A stretch of DNA of 64,000 nt from Alphaproteobacteria bacterium (GTDB lineage: Bacteria; Pseudomonadota; Alphaproteobacteria; Rhizobiales; Xanthobacteraceae), in contig VGEP01000009.1 in NCBI GenBank assembly GCA_016869215.1, forward strand, positions 91,779-155,778, read 5' to 3'. A program made the translations under genes and the position numbers. Positions within the stretch are counted from its first letter, which is position 1. The number at the start of each line of letters is the position of its first letter. The notes under the pieces are model-generated. The model was not told where the DNA came from, did not search any database, and saw nothing but the letters and a program-made list of their open reading frames with translations. Positions 61,528-64,000 of this stretch are shown piece after piece.

Positions 61528-62418
61528 ATGGAAATCGGGTTCATCGGTCTCGGCAACATGGGCGGCCCCATGAGCCGCCGTCTGGTCGAGGCCGGCCATC
61601 GGGTCACGGTGTTCGACGTCCGCAAGGACGCGGTGGACAAGCTCGTCAAGCTCGGCGCCACCGCGGCGAACTCGCCGGCCGACGTTGCGAGCCGCGTCGA
61701 GACCGTGATGACGTCGCTGCCTTCGCTCGACATCGGCCTGAAGGTGGTCGACGGCGAGGACGGCATCACCCGCGGCAACCGCATCAAACGCTACATCGAC
61801 CTGTCGACCACCGGCTCTCGCGCGGCGCAGAAGACCGCCGGGATCATGGAGAAGCGCGGCATCGTGCAGATCGACTGCCCGGTGTCCGGCGGCGTCGCAG
61901 GCGCCGAGAAGGGCACGCTTGCGGTGATGACGTCGGGCCCGAAGGACGAGGTCGAGCTGGTGCGCCCGGCGCTCGAAGTGTTCGGCAAGGTGTTCTACTG
62001 CGGCGACAAGCCCGGCATGGCGCAGAGCATGAAGCTCGCCAACAATTTCCTGTCGGCGACCGGCATGGCGGCAAGCTCGGAAGCGATCGCGATGGGCGTC
62101 AAAGCCGGCCTCGACCCGAGCCTGATGTGCGACGTGATCAATGCCGGAAGCGGCATGAACACGGCGACGACGCAGAAGTTTCCGCGTTCGGTGCTGCCCG
62201 GCACGTTCGACTACGGCTTCGGCATGGCGCTGATGGTGAAGGACGTGCGGCTGTTCCTGCAGGAGGCCGAGGACTACGGCATTCCGCTGGAGGTCGCCGC
62301 CGCGGTCGGGCGGCTGTGGGAGAAGGCGATGGCCGAGCACGGTCCGAATTCGGATTTCACCGAGCTCGCCAAGACGGTCGAGAAGGGCGCCGGCGTGCAG
62401 ATGCGGGCGAAGAAGTAG
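61528..62418 (+). CDS. 3-hydroxyisobutyrate dehydrogenase-family oxidoreductase (beta-hydroxyacid dehydrogenase)
   Basis: 296-aa NAD(P)-dependent beta-hydroxyacid dehydrogenase (HIBADH/GarR family). The Rossmann motif is IGFIGLGNMGGPMSRRL, the substrate-binding segment DCPVSGGVAGAEKGTLAVM, and the catalytic Lys169 is in SMKLANNFLSATG. GGGAGGA 7 nt upstream fixes ATG 61528. Members act on 3-hydroxyisobutyrate, tartronate semialdehyde and similar beta-hydroxyacids. With the CoA-transferase in front it may process a branched or hydroxylated carboxylic acid. Repeat element C5 follows directly. Confidence 0.88.
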   Translation: MEIGFIGLGNMGGPMSRRLVEAGHRVTVFDVRKDAVDKLVKLGATAANSPADVASRVETVMTSLPSLDIGLKVVDGEDGITRGNRIKRYIDLSTTGSRAAQKTAGIMEKRGIVQIDCPVSGGVAGAEKGTLAVMTSGPKDEVELVRPALEVFGKVFYCGDKPGMAQSMKLANNFLSATGMAASSEAIAMGVKAGLDPSLMCDVINAGSGMNTATTQKFPRSVLPGTFDYGFGMALMVKDVRLFLQEAEDYGIPLEVAAAVGRLWEKAMAEHGPNSDFTELAKTVEKGAGVQMRAKK

Positions 62419-62434
62419 CAACTGGCACGGACTT

Positions 62435-62569
62435 CACCTCTCCCCGCTTACGGGGAGAGGTCGGCGAGCGAAGCTCGCCGGGTGAGGGGAGCTTCAACGA
62501 GTCTGGGCCGCACAGCATCGCGGAAACGCCCCCTCACCCCGACCCTCTCCCCGCAAAGCGGGGAGAGGG
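62435..62569. repeat. Dimeric palindromic element C5
   Basis: Left half-unit 62435-62490 with the hairpin CTCTCCCCGCTTACGGGGAGAG and second hairpin GGCGAGCGAAGCTCGCC. Right half-unit 62529-62569 is inverted and lacks the second hairpin. The spacer is 38 nt. The GCGAAGC loop-closing sequence matches the right end of the DUF559 element. Confidence 0.85.
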
Positions 62570-62598
62570 AGCGCACCGTGCCATAAGGAGAGAGTCAC

Positions 62599-63396
62599 AT
62601 GTCCGACGACATCTACGAAGTGTTTGCGATCAAGTACGCCCATCATCCGCGCAAGGCGGCGGAGAACTTCATCGGCGGCGATCCGCACGACATCATCCAG
62701 CCGCTCGATTATTTCGTCTATGCGCTGAAAGGTGCGAAGCGCACCGTCATCCTCGACACCGGCTTCGACGAGGTCGTCGGCAAGCGGCGTGGCCGCACCC
62801 ACACCAAGCCGCTGCGCGACGGGCTGAAAGCCGTCGGTGTCGATCCCGACAGGATCGACACCGTGATCGTCAGCCACATGCACTACGATCACTGCGGCAA
62901 CTTCGACATCTTCCCGAACGCCACCTATCACGTTCAGGACAAGGAGATGGAGATGTGCACCGGGCGCTGCATGTGCCACGCGCAACTCCGCAATTCCTAC
63001 GAGGAGGATTACGTGGTGGCGATGGTGCGCAAGCTGTTCGCCGGCCGCGTGCGTTATCACAACGGCGTCGACGAGATCGCGCCCGGAATCACTGTGCATC
63101 ACATCGGCGGTCACGCGAAGGGCCTGCAGAGCGTGGTGGTGAAGACCAAGCGCGGCCCGGTGGTGCTGGCGTCGGACGCCGTGCATCTGGCGCCGCATCT
63201 CGACGAGGCGCGCATCTTCCCGACGACCTACAACATCGCCGAGGTGCTGGAAGGCTACGAGACGCTGAAGCGGCTAGCGCCGTCGCGCCAGCACATCGTG
63301 CCGGGTCACGATCCGGCGGTGACGGCGGCGTATCCGGCGGCGAAGCCTGGATTGGAGGGCTGGGTGGTGCGGCTCGACGAAGCGCCGAAGGGGTGA
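62599..63396 (+). CDS. Metallo-beta-lactamase-fold hydrolase, N-acyl homoserine lactonase-like
   Basis: 265-aa MBL-fold hydrolase. The dinuclear zinc motif is HMHYDHCG (His93, His95, Asp97, His98), with the next His in VHHIGGHAKG, a bridging Asp in LASDAVHL and the last His in IVPGHDPAV; all are present. The pattern fits the AhlB/AiiA-like group annotated as AHL lactonases, but these enzymes also open other lactones. AAGGAGAG precedes ATG 62599. Placed after CoA and hydroxyacid genes, hydrolysis of a pathway lactone or thioester is as likely as quorum quenching; no LuxI/LuxR gene is in the window. Confidence 0.88.
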   Translation: MSDDIYEVFAIKYAHHPRKAAENFIGGDPHDIIQPLDYFVYALKGAKRTVILDTGFDEVVGKRRGRTHTKPLRDGLKAVGVDPDRIDTVIVSHMHYDHCGNFDIFPNATYHVQDKEMEMCTGRCMCHAQLRNSYEEDYVVAMVRKLFAGRVRYHNGVDEIAPGITVHHIGGHAKGLQSVVVKTKRGPVVLASDAVHLAPHLDEARIFPTTYNIAEVLEGYETLKRLAPSRQHIVPGHDPAVTAAYPAAKPGLEGWVVRLDEAPKG

Positions 63397-63420
63397 AGTT
63401 GCGGCGTGCACAGGTGCATT

Positions 63421-63544
63421 ACCTCGCCCCGCTTGCGGGGAGAGGTCGACCGCCGAAGGCGGTCGGGTGAGGGGGACTCTCCGCGAGTCGAGTCCATCGA
63501 GAGTCCCCCTCACCCCAACCCTTTCCCCACAGGCGGGGAGAGGG
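63421..63544. repeat. Dimeric palindromic element C6
   Basis: Left half-unit 63421-63475 (hairpin CCCCGCTTGCGGGG and second hairpin GACCGCCGAAGGCGGTC, tail GGGTGAGGGGG) and inverted right half-unit 63505-63544 without the second hairpin. The 29-nt spacer itself forms GACTCTC...GAGAGTC. It lies between the convergent MBL and macro-domain genes. Confidence 0.85.
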
Positions 63545-63568
63545 AGCGCAGCCGTACATGCGGCATCT

Positions 63569-64000
63569 CTACGTTGTCCCCAAATCTGCCAGCGCCTTCA
63601 TGTGGTGCTCCGCCGACTCCTGCGAGAAGCAGCAGAACACCACGCGCTCGAACGCGCGCGGCCATCGCGAAAGCTCCGCCGCCACGACGTTGACCGCGAT
63701 GTCTGCGGCGATGTCGGCGGGAAACCGGTAGACGCCGGTCGAGATGGCCGGGAACGCGATGGATTGCAGACCGGCGTCGCCGGCGATTTCGAGCGCGATG
63801 GCGTAGCACGTCGTCAACAGGTCGGCCTCGCCGTGTCCGCCGCCGCGCCACACCGGACCGACGGCGTGAATGACGTGCTTCGCCGGCAGCCGGTAGCCGC
63901 GCGTGATCTTCGCCGAGCCGGCCGGGCAGCCGCCGAGCGTGCGGCACTCCGCGAGCAGCTCCGGGCCCGCGGCGCGGTGGCTCACGAACTCGATGGCGCG
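63569..64000 (-). CDS. Macro-domain protein (ADP-ribose/O-acetyl-ADP-ribose hydrolase-like), C-terminal part
   Basis: The reading frame is open to the window edge, so the start and the first Gly-rich loop lie outside. The 143 visible residues show the macro-domain core: HRAAGPELLAECRTLGGCPA, GSAKITRGYRLPAKHVIHAV, FPAISTGVYRFPADIAADIA (the phosphate-binding STGVY loop) and the last strand RVVFCCFS. Such enzymes remove ADP-ribose from proteins or deacetylate O-acetyl-ADP-ribose. The segment just before HRAAG reads RAIEFVS, which appears longer than the usual GAIHRAAG. This cannot be judged without the missing part. Confidence 0.85.
   Translation of the reverse strand, partial: RAIEFVSHRAAGPELLAECRTLGGCPAGSAKITRGYRLPAKHVIHAVGPVWRGGGHGEADLLTTCYAIALEIAGDAGLQSIAFPAISTGVYRFPADIAADIAVNVVAAELSRWPRAFERVVFCCFSQESAEHHMKALADLGTT

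Noticed and set aside
62599..63396. Quorum-quenching as the sure role of the MBL hydrolase
   Set aside because: The lactonase-like group also includes other hydrolases, and no LuxI/LuxR genes are near; kept as a structural assignment only.
56444..63544. CRISPR array
   Set aside because: Repeated units are palindromic, in inverted pairs, hundreds to thousands of bp apart and between genes; no regular spacers and no cas genes.

Overview
The window is high-GC DNA from an alphaproteobacterium of the order Hyphomicrobiales, most likely near Nitrobacteraceae/Xanthobacteraceae (Bradyrhizobium, Rhodopseudomonas, Pseudolabrys relatives). I infer this from the gene content (GlnD and MutS of the alphaproteobacterial type, PHA depolymerase, Bug-type receptors, protocatechuate 4,5-cleavage genes, CoA-dependent aromatic catabolism), the frequent GTG starts and several families of intergenic palindromic repeats. 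No tRNA, rRNA, CRISPR array, prophage or classical insertion sequence is visible, and none of the roughly 60 genes looks like a DNA-binding regulator.

Layout. 1-10 kb is mostly housekeeping: an ABC-2 permease tail, PHA depolymerase (phaZ), a YgjP-like metallopeptidase, a Bcr/CflA-type MFS pump, a bifunctional penicillin-binding protein, two small secreted Lys/Ala-rich paralogues and glnD. 10-18 kb is an accessory block between glnD and mutS: an SsuABC/TauABC-like importer, a zinc alcohol dehydrogenase with an OsmC protein, an unknown membrane protein and two Bug receptors. 18-22.4 kb holds mutS, a secreted protein with a Ca-binding-like motif and a coiled-coil DUF6481-like protein. 22.4-31.7 kb has a GATase/amidohydrolase/ThDP-enzyme operon on the minus strand, an O-methyltransferase, an acyl-CoA ligase and a tail-to-tail pair of paralogous membrane hydrolases whose coding ends overlap.

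31.8-44.3 kb is an aromatic-acid region. On the minus strand are feruloyl-CoA synthase, a crotonase, two SDRs, a thioesterase and a DUF3237 protein. On the plus strand are a GctAB/CatIJ-type CoA-transferase, 3-oxoadipyl-CoA thiolase, LigI, a GlcG-like protein, LigA, LigB and LigC, closed by a strong terminator. Together these could take hydroxycinnamates to protocatechuate and then to 2-pyrone-4,6-dicarboxylate and 4-oxalomesaconate. The vanillate demethylase and the last lig steps are not in the window.

44.3-50.2 kb (minus strand) holds a third Bug receptor, LivFGMH and its periplasmic binding protein. Divergent from it, 50.5-56.4 kb carries five tandem paralogues of the MetE C-terminal domain, all with the zinc ligands His-x-Cys, Glu and Cys. 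They are followed by a CoA-type degradation set (SDR, MaoC hydratase, acyl-CoA dehydrogenase, class III CoA-transferase, beta-hydroxyacid dehydrogenase, metallo-beta-lactamase hydrolase). The window ends in a macro-domain gene.

Two things stand out. (1) The five-copy MetE-like array beside a dedicated transporter and CoA genes suggests an undescribed thiol/methyl (or alkyl) transfer pathway. (2) Between 56.4 and 63.5 kb there are short dimeric palindromic elements made of inverted ~55-nt half-units. In one of them the ~30-nt spacer is replaced by a DUF559 (VSR-like nuclease fold) gene, which looks like an autonomous element with MITE-like relatives.
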